Of a DNA stretch of 64,000 nt, positions 45,561-58,148 are shown piece by piece (positions within the stretch are counted from its first letter, which is position 1; each line of letters starts with the position of its first letter). The stretch is taken from the NCBI RefSeq assembly GCF_024586455.1, contig NC_065923.1, positions 67,739,076 to 67,803,075 on the forward strand, read 5' to 3'. Below the pieces are notes generated by a model. The model was not told the origin of the DNA. It saw nothing but the letters and a program-made list of their open reading frames with translations, and searched no databases. This DNA comes from Bactrocera neohumeralis. Taxonomy: Eukaryota; Arthropoda; Insecta; Diptera; Tephritidae. Made by a program: the position numbers and the translations under genes.

Positions 45561-46265
45561 CCTCGCCTTTCTCTATTCAGCTTTGAGAGAGCGGACAATG
45601 CCCAGTTAAAACACCTACAATTGCGACGAGATTGCTGATTCACTCTGGGCCAGAAAGATCTCGCAGTGAAGTGAAAAACGCTTATACCTCCTTTGTTGCC
45701 AAAGTCTATTTGGTAGAATGAGGATACGAAGTTCTGCTCTGTCTACCGTAATGCTACCGTGAGTCTTCTCATTGCTTTCTAAGCTAAAAAGCCACTCGCT
45801 GGCCAGATATTTAATCCCGCCACGGAGGCCTACTTTGTAGACTTCCGGAATATTTATTTTTTAAACAATTTGAATAAGTTTGAGCAGTTCTGGTTTATTT
45901 TATTATTTTAGCGCGTATTCTCGGTCACTCGTTGGTAACCCGAAAGGTGTATTATAGTTAACTCCATTCATAATTTTCATTGCCAATTTAATCGCACACA
46001 TATTTGGCTTGCCAACTTATTTGCTATCCATTGCCAGATGCCAGGCTTTCAAGCAAACGCGCGATGCCGTATAACCTCAATGGCACCTGCGGTATTATTT
46101 CTGCTGCTGAGCTCATAAATTTTCTGCTTATTTAGATTGCAATTGTTTGAGAATATGTTTGCCTTGTCTTCTTAGGTACAATAAGTTGCAAGCGCTTACT
46201 AGTTACATTATTGTTTATTGCATACTACAAGTATAAGTGGTTTATATGTATGGGAAATTTTGTAT
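45561..46265. other. Intergenic, nothing recognised
   Basis: No supported coding frame or shared repeat. Confidence 0.35.
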
Positions 46266-46269
46266 ATAA

Positions 46270-46950
46270 AAGGTGAACCATTTCGAGGTTCTCTACATTT
46301 TTAAAGAAATTAAACAGAAACTTCAAATTTAATGGGAAATGTTTATTATAACTCGAAAGAACATTCTTTAGCATTTCTTTTTTCTAGGTTAACTCTTTCA
46401 AATGTTGGCCGCATCTACGTCTCAGATGGTCCTTTGTTGAGTCCAATTTTCGATGACTCATTTGAGCATTTAGACTGGACTGTCGAATGACTTCGCTCCA
46501 AGGCCTGAATCGAAGCGGGTTTGTTCCCATAAACTTTCGTCTTTACATATCCCAATAAGGAAAAGTCTAACGGTGTAATATCACACGATCTTGGTGACCA
46601 ATCGACCGGGTCAAAACGTGAAATTTTCTGCTGATCGAAGTATTCTCTCAATAAATCTATTGTTTTATGCGATGTTTGGGAAGTGCCGCCGTCTTGTTGT
46701 AACCAAATGCCACCGAAATCTCGAGCTTCAATTTCAGGCATCAAATAGTCGTTTATCATAGCGCTATAACGGTCGCCATTGACGGTTACGTTCTTAACGG
46801 CATCAATTTCGAAGAAATATGGGCCGATGATTCCACCGGCACATAAACTACACCAAACCGTTTTTTTTTCGGATAAAATGGCAGCTCTTGAATCTTTTCA
46901 GTTTGCTCTTTGTCCGGATGGCGGTAATTTTGCTCGTGGCGGCCATGTTT
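46270..46950 (-). mobile_element. Mariner, rosa-like, 5' truncated (copy F)
   Basis: The minus strand carries WLQQDGGTSQTSHKTIDLLR with the second catalytic Asp, and PRSCDITPLDFSLLGYVKTK with the third at the 41-residue spacing. The frame ends early near GLNKG by a shift. Its 3' terminal repeat (AACCATTTCGAGGTTCTC) lies at 46275. Confidence 0.75.
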
Positions 46951-46984
46951 GTTTACGGACTTGTGTCAAATTTTCTCAGCATGT

Positions 46985-47450
46985 TCAGTAATGTTTGCCA
47001 TTTCATTATGCCACGTTTCACATTTGAAAATTGTCCAAGATTACTACGCAAATTCATGTTCTTCGGTGGCTACTTTAAGAGCTCTTTGCGCAAAATACGA
47101 TCGTCTCAGATGAGACGATTTTTGGCTTAATGGTTTCGTCAACAAACAAATTTGTCGCTATTGGGGCGAGCCGCATACTCGTTTGGTTCAGGAAATGCAA
47201 TTGCATTTGGTGAGGATTGTGTTATGTCGGCATCATCAAGCCTTATTTCTTTTAAAATGTGACAGGAACTGCCGTTACCATCAATAGCGAGCGTTGTAAC
47301 ATAATGTTGACCGACTTTTTTCCCGCAATTTGTTGAAATCGACGTGGACGATTTCTATTCCTAAGAAGACAAAGCGCCGCTTCATGCTTAGCGTCTAAAC
47401 ATGAACACATTGCGTGAGAAGTTTGGCGACTCGTTAATTTTGAGAAATAA
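46985..47450 (+). mobile_element. Mariner remnant, second rosa-related lineage
   Basis: In shifting frames one reads FLAWFRQQ-like and NKQICRYWGEPHTRLVQEMQ residues, closer to the element at 9700 than to copies A to G. It lies head to head with copy F. No intact catalytic triad remains. Confidence 0.55.
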
Positions 47451-48690
47451 CTCAGCCAAAAGACATGAGCTTAATTCATAAATTCGATAAGCTAGTTTTT
47501 TAGTTAGTTTAGACTCACCCTTATGTACAAGCATATATAATACTACAACAAATCACAGCAGCAAGCCAACGGCTTTATTTATTGTATGCGGAACTCTCAC
47601 CGGATTAATGGGATGCATTTTAAAATCTCTACTTAATTGTCGGTTAGTAAAGCTCCGAGAATTATTTCCGATATGCTGGCATTATAATTACTTTACACAA
47701 CGCATACTGCGCCAACTATTTCTGGGAAAATCCCATACTGGTATGGGTGGTGTTGTTGCCCGAAAGTGACACAGCTAAGCGGTGTCATCATCCAATAATC
47801 ACGTGGCGCTTTTGGGCAGCTGTGCACATGCTTATAAATATATGTATGTATGTATGTATATAAACGCACACGTATAATATGCGGATAATGCCCTTCCAAT
47901 TATGCAGTAATTTTCACACACGAAAAGGATGCCAAAATCGCACGAAAAAGTGCTCACGCTCGTCATGTGGCACAGAATCGATTAGAAGTGCGCATATATA
48001 CAGAAGTAAATATGTGTGTGTTTATTTCAAGCACAGCATGTTTTCAACAAAATAACTGTGTCAGTATAAAATCACCCTGCACCCGCCACCCACACGTCGC
48101 CATCAAATCACAATTGCCCATAAATATTTTACGGCTACTAATATAAGCTGTATTTTTAAAAATGCATGTATTCGTGCATGTGTGCGGGGAGAAAATGGTC
48201 CACAAGGCTCAACCAACCACTAAGCGGACGTCCTTGGAAAATTGTATGCACAGTTTCGGCCAAATGTCAAAGTACTTAACACCAAATGCTGGCTCACACT
48301 GTACTCGGCCGTAAATGCCTCTATTGGCTATTAATGGTGAGCTCGGACATGCTACAAACATACACATGCACGACTACATACCGACATATGTTTGTAAATG
48401 CGCTTGTGTGATTATCGAATTTTTCAAAAGCACTAATTAAAAGAGTGCCAGAAAATGCAAAACAACATTCGCTTATACCAGTGCTTAAGCTTAGTATTTC
48501 GTGCCGCAGTATTTGTTACAATGCAACGAAATAAACGGTATTTAACTAGGCATTAAGTGGTTTATGGTGCATGCGAGAAAATTGTACAATAGCGAAACAG
48601 AGACCTCTGCTAAATCATTAAACAGCATGAGATGGTTTTAAAAATGCGCAAGCAACTAGAAAGCTTCGGCTCAGCGCGCTAAAAGTCATC
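47451..48690. other. Intergenic, nothing recognised
   Basis: No supported gene. A TATG microsatellite is at about 47840-47860. Confidence 0.4.
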
Positions 48691-48691
48691 G

Positions 48692-48778
48692 GTTTTAATG
48701 GGAAGCAAGAAAAAAATTGTAAAGTCGGTTGCACCGAAGCTATATTACCGAACTACAATATATATGCATTTCTTATTT
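48692..48778 (+). mobile_element. INE-1/DINE-1-like element, 5' end
   Basis: Contains the head GTCGGTTGCACCGAAGCTAT and is cut by the mariner starting at 48779. Confidence 0.65.
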
Positions 48779-49452
48779 AACGGGTGTTCCAGTAGAGGCA
48801 CTTTTTCAATAGCCTTTTTTGACAGATCACGCGTTGGTCGTGTCAAGCTGTCATTTCGTTTTTGTTAAATATTGTTTGGCATTTCAGCATGGAAAAACTG
48901 AACAACGTTTGCAAATCGTTCAACAAAGTTGAAAGATCAAAGTTCCAAGAAGACCCGACGTTTCGAGCCAAATGTTATTCAGCGATGATGCCCATTTCTG
49001 GCTCAATGGGTATGTAAACAAGCAAAATTGCCGCATTTGGCACGAAGAGCAACCTGAAAAGTTTCAAGAACTGCCATTTCATCCAGAAAAAAAAACGGTT
49101 TGGTGTGGCTTGTGGGCCGGTGGAATCATCGGTCAATATGTCTTCCAAAAAGATGCCGGTGAGAACGTAACCATCATTGGTGACCGTTATCGCGTTATGA
49201 TAACCGACAATTTGATGCCTGAAATTGGTGCTAGTGATTTCGGAGTGATTTGGTTACAACAAGACGGCGGCACTTCCCAAACATCGCATCAATTAGTGGA
49301 TTTATTGAGAAAACACTTCGATTGGCAGATATTTTAACGTTTTGGGCCGGTCGATTGGCCACCAAGATCGTGTGATATCACACCGTTAGACTTTTCCCTG
49401 TGGGGATATGTAAAATCCAAAGTCTATGCGCATAATCCCGCTTCGATTCAAA
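48779..49452 (+). mobile_element. Mariner, rosa-like, best-preserved reading frame (copy G)
   Basis: Starts with CGGGTGTTCCAGTAGAGGCA. The N-terminal region is mostly deleted, but a frame of 121 codons is open: FSDDAHFWLNGYVNKQNCRI, VWCGLWAGGIIGQYVF, and WLQQDGGTSQTSHQ. One TAA (49335-49337) then interrupts an otherwise in-phase continuation through PRSCDITPLDFSLWGYVKSK. The 3' end is missing. Confidence 0.8.
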
Positions 49453-49850
49453 TGCTATTGTATTCCGATGGAAACAATATATTCGGAGCTTGTACCGTTG
49501 GCTTGGTCAATAATTTGTGTCAAATTTCGTGAAAATATCTCTTCGAGCAGAAAAGTTTTCTTTACCAGGACATGATTTTTATCGGTTAGTTTGTATGGTA
49601 GCTTTATGGTATAGTGATCCGATGTCGGCGGTTTTGACAAATAAGCAACGACTTGGGGAGAAAAGAACGTGTACATAATTACAGGTTGATATATTCAAAG
49701 GTGAGAAACTAATTCGCGGAGCTACAGACGGTAAGACAGATGGATGTAGTTGGACTGACTCAGTTCGTCACGCTGATCATTTATATATACTTACTATATA
49801 CTATATGTAATTTACTGGGCTCTGACGTTTTATTAATGCTCAGTGTGATA
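49453..49850 (+). mobile_element. INE-1/DINE-1-like element, 3' part
   Basis: Resumes after the mariner with TCAAATTTCGTGAAAATATC, TTAGTTTGTATGGTAGC, a GACGGTAAGACAGATGG block and CTGATCATTTATATATAC. Confidence 0.65.
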
Positions 49851-50469
49851 GAGTAGCTCTCTAAAGCCCCGGAGGCATTCGAAGAAACGTCCTATAACTT
49901 CCAAATTACCTGATTTAGTAAGAATTTGCTTTCAAACAGTACTTGCTCTGTGTTTGGTTATTTTTACGGAACATCTCCTCGAATTCACAATCTGATCGGG
50001 TCAGTGCTCGAGTACGAATAAAAAAGTATGACTTTCGTAAGTGAACCAGAAAAAGTAGGTTAAGATGACCGTCCGTGCCTAGACCTAAAATGTGCATACT
50101 CTTCAAGGAATTCATACCTACAGTGCGATCTCTAACAAAAACTAAAAACGAAAAAGAAAAAGTTATCAGCAGAGACTAATTTGAATGATCTCTTAAATTG
50201 AATAAAGAGATGTCTTGAAGGGTTTATTTTCCTTATTTTAAGAGTCCCCATTGCTAAGGATCGATGAAGCTTTTCCATAGCAGCAATATATGCAGGAGTT
50301 TGCTATTGCATTAGAAAAGATCGGGTTCGTTTTCTTATCTCCCAAAAATGTGCTGGACTCCATATCCACCTTCTTCATCACACTTCTATACTTTAATTAA
50401 GAAATTGTGCTTGCCTGGATTTCTTCTGTTTTCTGGATCCAAAAATGGTTAGCGCTTTCTGAGCTCAAT
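49851..50469. other. Uncharacterised spacer
   Basis: No supported exon. A mariner origin of parts near 50300-50470 is possible but not shown. Confidence 0.35.
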
Positions 50470-50760
50470 GGATTAACAGAAGATCTATACACTTTGCATA
50501 CGTTTAACCCCATTTTCGAAGCAGTTTTGTCACTCTGATTCAGGCATCTCGAAAACATGCGTTCTGAAACCAACAAACTGTCTCTTCAGGTGTCGAAAAA
50601 GGTTCACATCTTGAATTCACCATGCCATTGATAAATACTGGTCTTTGATGGAGCTTCATCGCCAAAAATTGAGTTAAGTACATCGATGAACTCATGCTGA
50701 GTTATTCGACGTCAAAAGTTGTAAATATAATCGCGCGAAGATGTTTGCGATTTAATACCA
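50470..50760 (-). mobile_element. Internally deleted mariner, minus strand
   Basis: The minus strand joins an N-terminal piece (HELIDVLNSIFGDEAPS) to a C-terminal piece (STPEE, THVFEMPESE, then KRMQ) near 50600. The catalytic core is deleted. Confidence 0.65.
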
Positions 50761-52190
50761 ATTTTTGGGCGAGATGAATATTTTAAGTTACTGTACACAA
50801 CACAAATACCGCGTATATGTAAAAACGTTCGGTACAACATCAAAAATGTCAAACCTTACGATAAAAATCCCGAAATATAAAACAAAACCTACGTATAAAC
50901 GACACGCTGACTTTCCGAGTTAAATAAGAGGGATCTTCGGTTCAAACCCTAACCGTGTCACAAACAAAAAATATTTGACATTTTTTCTTTAACGCTTTTC
51001 GATAGTCATTTCCATGTTTCTAAGCGGATTTCGAATTGAAAACGTTTCTGTCTCAAATCCATCCAACATTCGGAGACAACGTAAAATCCGCCTAAGCATT
51101 TCCATACGTTTTTATGTTAACCACAAATAAGGGATTTTCAAAGTAAATGAGCTTAAGCAAAGTCTATGCAGCAACGGCTGCCAAAGCTGATAGCTAAACC
51201 CGAGGAAAGCAACAATTTCGGCTAAGGTAAAAGTCTAAAGGAACCGCTGAAAATAGCAAATGTAAGAAGGTAGGTCGGTTGTAGGTCGCTGACGGTGGGT
51301 GGATGTGCGCATGGGCGATTCATTGGGCTGACGTGAGATTGCAACAAAGCAATAAAATACACTGTGTTTAGATTTGCCCATATCGCAGATGCAGATGGCT
51401 TGAGCTACTTTGTGTCGTTGCCGCTGCCGCTGTTGTTGTCGCAGCTGTATGAGTGGCACATTGTTGGACGTACTCGTACTAGAATGCGCACGTTTAGATT
51501 TAGCAAGTGGCGGCAATGTGCTGGTGCGCTAAGTAAGCGTGTTTCTTGCTCGGCTGTTTGGGTGGTTAGGGGCCGGTTTGCTTGTCCGGATGTTCAGCAA
51601 CGTTGGATAACTGTCGGTGTGGTGTGAGACTACACTCAGTTGTAGATTTGCACATATTTACATGCAAGTGTAAGGATGTACTTGTATATATGTATGCCTT
51701 TATGTGTGAGCGCGGATGTTTTGTGCGCTTCCTTTTACTTTGTTGATGTGCGCTCGTGTCGGTATGCGTACTATTCTGTGCATTTATGTTCATTTGTAGG
51801 TATGTATGTTTGTCAGTCTTTGTGGGTGGGTGCGAGTGTGTGTGGACTCGTTTTCAATTTATTGCTTGCCCGTCTAACAATAAGTAAATTCTTGACAATG
51901 TAGTCATATTTATGTAACTTACGCACCTACATATGTAAGTATTGATGTATGTGTGTCGTCTACAAGACATTTAATAGAATTTATGTATGTATTAAAGTTA
52001 TGGTGTGTTCAGAGGTGGCAAGGAAAATACTTTACGAAAATCAATTTAATTGCGAAACAACAGAAAACATTTTTATAACCTTGTGCGTTCACATTATTGT
52101 TAAAAGAACGTTAGTTGTTTATTCAATTTTTGTTGTCATGATACAATGCACAGGGTACATTAAGTTTGCCACGAGGTTTGTAACACCAAT
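50761..52190. other. Spacer with a CG-richer patch, no gene proven
   Basis: Between 51240 and 51900 base content is less AT-rich and the minus strand has a 93-codon Ser/Gln/Arg-rich frame (51235-51516). It could be a 5' exon of an unseen gene, but there is no splice or homology support. Confidence 0.35.
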
Positions 52191-52194
52191 TGGT

Positions 52195-53230
52195 GATTCC
52201 AAGTGTAGCCAGGTCCTTTTCCACCCAGTCATTCCAACGAAATGTAGGTCCTACTCTTCCTCTGCTTCCCACGGCGGGTACAGCGTTGCATACGCTCAGC
52301 GCTAAAGCGTTTTCATTCATTCAGACGGCATGACTTAGCCAGCATAGCCGCTGTCTCTTAATTCACTGAATTATATCAATGTCGTCGTCTCTCGTACAGC
52401 ACATCGTTCCGTCAACTGCGGTATTCGCCAATGCCAATGCGCAAAGGATCATAAATCTACCGCAGAACCTTTCCCCCGAAAACTCGTAACGTCGACTCAT
52501 CAAATGTTGTCATCGCCCATATCTCTGAACCATATAGTGGGACGGGAATAACGAGGGACTTATAGAGTTTGGTCTTTGTTCATCGAGAGAGTACTTTACT
52601 CAATCCGAAATAGCACCTGTTGGTAAAAGTTATTCTGCGTTGTATTTTGAGGCTGACATTGTTGTTGTACTGGTTCCAAGTTAAACTAACATATCTACGA
52701 CGTCAAAGTTATGACTGTCAAGAGTCCCATAGGAGCCAAATCGCGAGTCCGACGACTGTTTGTTTGCTGACAGGAGGTATTTTCTGTTGCCCTCGCTCAC
52801 TACCAAACTCATTTGCTTCGCTTCCTTATCCAGCCTGAAGAAAGCAGAACTAACGGCGCGGTTGCTGAAGCCAATGATATCAATATCATCGGTGTATGTC
52901 AGCAGCTGTATACTCTTATAGAAGATACCTTCTCTATTCACATCTACAGCTCGAATTACAATATTTTCTCAAAGGTTAGATCGAAGAAGTTGCACGAAAG
53001 AGAGTCGCCTTGTCTGAAACGTCGTTTGATATCGAACGGCTCGGAGAGGTCCTTTCCGTTCCTGAGAGAGCTTTTGGTATTGCATAACGTCGGGGATACC
53101 AAATTCAGCCATAGCGGCATAAAGGCAGCTCCTTTTCGTGCTGCCAAACGCAGCTTTGAAATCGACGAAGAGCTGGTATGTGTCGATTCTCTTTTCACGG
53201 GTGGTATAGGTTACACAGTTGGTACTTAAG
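52195..53230 (-). mobile_element. RTE-like LINE, minus strand
   Basis: From high to low coordinates: NGKDLSEPFDIKRRFRQGDS, then LTYTDDIDIIG (YADD changed to YTDD), EAKQMSLVVSEGNRKYLLSA, and, beyond a break, a C-terminal part AVPAVGSRGRVGPTFRWNDW. Both ends are truncated. Confidence 0.75.
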
Positions 53231-53824
53231 ATACAGTCTTCTTAGTAACACGTGTGAACGAAGTTTTTTGCAAAGCGACAAATTTCCATGAGTAGTTCCA
53301 TTGCATGGAAATCTCTAAACACCGTTACATAATGGCCTTATCAATATTTTTTTACTTGAAAGAGACTTAACTACTATCTTTTTATGTTCTACGAGTATTG
53401 ACTATACCTAAATCTTACCTATTGTAGCACACAAAAACAATTCTCACAATAACCAGCTCAACGTTACCGGAATTACACGGATTTTCTGCGACTAAGCGGT
53501 GTTATTTCGGCGATCTAACTTTGTTTGAATCGGCAAAAAGTAGTAAGGGTCCAAAAAAACTATGTACGTACGTCCGAAAAAGACTGCATTGCTTGAAAAA
53601 CTATATACTTTGGTTATATCAAACAGTGTTTATCATTATTTTACTGCTTCGGAAGGCGCATATTAGATCTGTACGGTAATCTCTTTTCAAAAAAAAAATT
53701 TTTTTTTTTGCATTTTCAGTTCCCTTATACACTTAGAATTAATGTAGAAACCCACTTTACCATTGGAAGGTTTCGAAAAAGGCCCAAAAATAATAATACC
53801 GCTCGACGTTTGGAGCGCTCGGAG
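53231..53824. other. Intergenic, nothing recognised
   Basis: Contains an A11/T12 inverted run at about 53690-53715. Confidence 0.4.
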
Positions 53825-54370
53825 TGCACACCTCAAACTTTAAACGCGTTTTTCTCAAAACACACTTTTTTAAACTGGCGGACATGATTCCGGTCGAACT
53901 ACTCAACCGATTTGCTTAATTTTTTTTTTAATGTTCACAAAACGCCTGGCTATCGCCCCTACTAGATTCATAATTTTTTATAATTTATTGACAATGTTAT
54001 GACAAAATTTATGTAAAAAAAAACATGGAAAAAAATTAAAAAAAAAAAAAAAAAACGTTAATTACTTTTTATTTATCAACATTTTTTCATGATTCTAGTA
54101 GGGACGATAACCATTCACGTACTTTTTAAGAATAAATTGGGTTTTTGTGTTTCAGATGATCCAAACATGAGAAATCGTGTCCGCCAGTGAAAAAACGCAT
54201 CTCATTCACCCAGCCAATTCTCCGACAGATGTCATCAAAATATTCCGAAAAAATTTGTTTATACACTCCACGATATACCTCATGATATGTGAAAAAAGTT
54301 CTATTGTAGAATAAAAATTTCTATAAAAAAAATGTCAAAAAACAGCCCAGTTTACCCTACTGACCCCTTA
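53825..54370 (+). repeat. Dispersed noncoding repeat, second copy
   Basis: Shares AACTTTAAACGCGTTTTTCT, CCGATTTGCTT, a GTTAATTACTTTTTATTT-like block and CATGATTCTAGT with 16180-16555, in the same order and orientation. No coding frame. Confidence 0.6.
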
Positions 54371-55374
54371 AAAGAGAAAGACGAAAAGTTAATATTGATG
54401 AATAAAAACGGACATTGATAAAAATAAAAAGTCTTACCCAAAAAGTAACACATATCTTATGAATTATACATATAAATATATTCGATAACTAAATTTTATT
54501 TAAAGTCCATCACTTTGTAAACTATAACTGTTGGTAATTTGATACAGGCATTTTTATTTCAGAAATTAAATTTTTACAGGAGAAAGTTAAAGACAATTCT
54601 AAAACAACTTTTGGGCTGATCGCACGTGCAAATAGGTTCTTGTTAAAGTTACTAACAGTTAATTGGCAATAAAAATAGCTTTTATTGCGATTTCGTATAC
54701 CAAGCTCAAACACATTTGCCAGCGTAAATGTACATATTAGTACAGTACACCATGTCGTATGAGCAACACAGAATGTATTTGGCACTGGTATGAAGGCTTA
54801 GTATTTTTGTTGTATAAATTAAACTCCGTATAACTTTTAAAGAAACGTTTTTTTAAGGAAAAAAATTAATAAGAAATTTTTGTACAAGAATATCATTTTT
54901 TGAAAGTTTTAAAAGTAAACCTATAGAACTAAACTGATAACTTAGAAAAAGCGCTCTTCTCGTACAAAAATTTTCGCTCTACAAAAAAGTTCTTATTAAG
55001 CTTTAAGGCTTTGAAAAAGTCATATTATTAATCCAAATGATCAAACAATCCATTGTTATAAACATGTGAAGAGAAATATGATTTGGACGCGTCTTAAAAT
55101 GAAAATAAAGAGTTTTTATTCGTTGGATCTTTTTTTAAAAAGTTGCTTGGTTTTTGTTTGAACGAAAAATGGCATATTTTCTATAATAGTTTTTTTATCA
55201 TAAAAAAAAAATTTGTTTAATTTTTTATTATTTCAAAGAGACATATTTTAAAAAGATTTTGAGAAATTTTCAGAAGAAAATATTCAAAAAGTCATTTCCG
55301 GCAGCAACTCGGAAAGAAGTGTCTGCGTGTTGAAAGCAGAACTTCTTACAAGATCATCAAAAGTAAAAAGGAAC
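54371..55374. other. AT-rich intergenic sequence, nothing recognised
   Basis: No supported coding frame. Confidence 0.4.
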
Positions 55375-56232
55375 AAGAAAAAACGTTAACTGCACCGAAG
55401 CTAATATACCCTTCACAGGTGCATTTCTTTTAGTAACTATGTGTCCAGTTTGTATGGCAGCTATATGCTATAGTAATCCGATCTGAACAATTTTTTCGGA
55501 GATTACATTGTTGCTTTAGAAAATAATCTATACCAAATTTCGTGAATATATCTTTTCAAATGTGAAAGTTTTCCATACAAGAACTTTTTCCGATCGTTCG
55601 GTTTGTATGGCAGCTATACGCTATAGTGAGCCGATCTGAACAATTTCTTCCGATATTACATTATTTCTATAAACAATAACTTGTACCAAATTTCGTGAAG
55701 ATATATCGTCAAATGAGGAAGTTTTCCATACAAGCCCTTGATTCTGATCGTTCAATTTGTATGGCAGCTATATGCTATAGTTAATCGATCTGAACAGTTT
55801 CTTCGGAGATTACGTTGTTGCCTTAGCAAATAACCTGTGCCAACTTTTGTGAAGATATATTGTCAAATGCAAAAGTTTTCCATACAAGAACTTTTTTCCG
55901 ATCGTTCAGTTTGTATGGCAGCTATATGTTATAGTGGTCCAATATCGGCAGTTCCGACAAATGAGCAGCTTCTTGAAGAGTAAATGACGTTTGCAAAATT
56001 TCAAAAGTTTTGAATCAAAACGATATCTTAAAAACTGAGCGACTAGTTCGTATATATACAGACAGACAGACGGACATGGCTAAATCGACTCAATTCGACA
56101 TACTGATCATTTTAAATATGTATATACTTTATAGGGTCTCCGACGATTCCTTCTTGTTTCAGGACAAACTTACAATACCCTGTTCAGGGTAACAAATAAC
56201 GGACTTATACCCTGTTCAGGGTATAATAACTT
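55375..56232 (+). mobile_element. INE-1/DINE-1-like element with four 154-bp units
   Basis: The head is CACCGAAGCTAATATACCC. Units begin at 55448, 55601, 55755 and 55909, that is 153 to 154 bp apart. Then follow ATACAGACAGACAGACGGAC, a TATATACTTTATAGGG tract, and two copies of the ACCCTGTTCAGGGTA end at about 56175 and 56208. Confidence 0.8.
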
Positions 56233-58140
56233 GGGAAATATTGGACTTCCTAATACCCGCTTGTCACTACATACAAACGCACATATGTAACTGCCGTGTA
56301 TCCTGTTTTTTTGCACTTACGCACGTTTGAATACAAAATCTACATATTCTATATGTGCAAGCAACATGAAATCGGCTATACTATATACTATATACACATA
56401 TACATATGTATGCTTTATGTGTATGCATTTATTTCATACAAAAATCACTTTTATTTGTGCTATTTCTAATATTTCTGCCAGCACTTACACGCCACAATGT
56501 AACAAAATCAATTCTTCGCTTATCATCAATCATGCGAATTCACGCGCAGCAATGCAGCACATCAATCAAACGGTACATAGCAATTTTCGGCATATTTTGC
56601 CAATAACTGTAGTTATATTTCATGCATTTTACGGTATTTTTTCAATTTTTTTTTTTTGCACAGCGCGTCACTATTGCAGCTTCTTATTATTTCTTCCAAC
56701 GAATTGCTTGCAATAATTTTTTTTAATATTTTTTTCTATAACAAATAACTTGCTTTTCCATATATTATTGCACTCTGCACATAATTGAATAACCAACGTA
56801 ACATCGTCCACGCTTTGCAGCAGTTCGCAAAGGACAAGCGGAGAAGAAGAAGCAGCAACGGCAGCGGAATAAGAGGGTGCGGGGAAAAAACAAATTTTTA
56901 GCCGTCGTGTGGAGTGGGTGTGTTTGCGTTTCGTGTGACAAGCACGTATTGGCGAGGCGAGACGAAGCGCAGCGAAAGCGCTGCTTGCGCTAAAGGTGGT
57001 GGGTGCGTTTTACTGCAGCGAGTTCGAAAATGGGGAGTAAAATGAAGGAAAAAAAAACTTTTCTCGATAGCCACTACTGCCCTTATTTCCACATTTCACA
57101 CAATATCGTATTGCAAGCACTTAAGAAATTCGCAATTTTTATTTTTTTTTTAGTTTACACTTACATAGCAGCACACGCTGCGTGTTTGTGGCAAATTTTT
57201 CACAACGAACTTTTTGCCAAACTCAACTCATTGCACGGTAAAATGTACTTTAAGCGCATAAGTAACGCGCACACATACACACACACACGCATATATAGAT
57301 GATTACTTCTTTTTCCCTAATTTTCTTTGCGCTTTGACCAAATTGATTTACATAATTTTGCATTTTCTTAATCAATACTGCTTAATCATTTTTACTTCGT
57401 TTTCACTCGACTTTTGCGCCACTTCACTTCAATAAGACAGCGTAATTGGTCGCAACGCGTTGTTAATGTCACAAAAAAGCAGAAAAATACACAACTTTTA
57501 AAGTATATTGCAACGCAAAGTTAACATTTTCACAAGCGTTGCGTTTACGCGTTCACTTCACACGACTGCCACATTGCGATTGACGACGATTCGGCGCTGG
57601 CGCTGGCGATGGCGATGGCTCTGGCGAGGAATCAAGTCAAGTACTCCCTGCAACCAACTACTCGCATGCAGCATGTTCTTGCTACACTTGCTTGTTGTTG
57701 TCGTCTTTTAATGTTATTGTGTGCTGTTGTCATTCGTTTTGGTGTAAGCTGTGTGCGTGTAGTGCCATTCGCGCCCATTGGAAATGAACGAGTTATTTGA
57801 CTTGGCGGTATTTGTAGCAAACGTGCGCTTATTATGTGTGTTGTTATTGTTGGTGGTGGGTGTTAATTTCGGCAGGCCAGGCGCTCCATTATTAGTTCCG
57901 GCTTTCACTCGTGTGGCGCGTTCAGTGACGTCTTCCGCCGATTGCCTGTGCATTCGTGTGTGTGTGTGTGAGTGTGTTTATGCCGAATGCGAAAAATTGC
58001 TGAAGCTTTTAAAGTGTTAAAAAGTTGCTGGCGGTACAATAAGCTTTTCGTTTGAAACAGTGCTGATATTTGCTGGCGCAAAGTGGGACAAAATTAACGT
58101 TATTTATGAAAGTAGAAATTTGTACGTTACCCCAACACGT
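56233..58140. other. CG-richer patch, possible 5' end of an unseen gene
   Basis: Between about 56820 and 58000 the DNA is richer in C and G than anywhere else outside the genes, with many CpG, a TGGCGATGGCGATGGC hexamer run (57597-57627) and a GTGACGTC motif near 57925. In fly genomes such patches are often promoters and 5' UTR exons. Open frames here lack motifs, so no exon is called. Confidence 0.35.
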
Positions 58141-58148
58141 ACGGAATG

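Noticed and set aside
57003..57302. 99-codon frame in the CG-rich patch
   Set aside because: It starts at GTG, has a low-complexity end and shows no recognisable domain.
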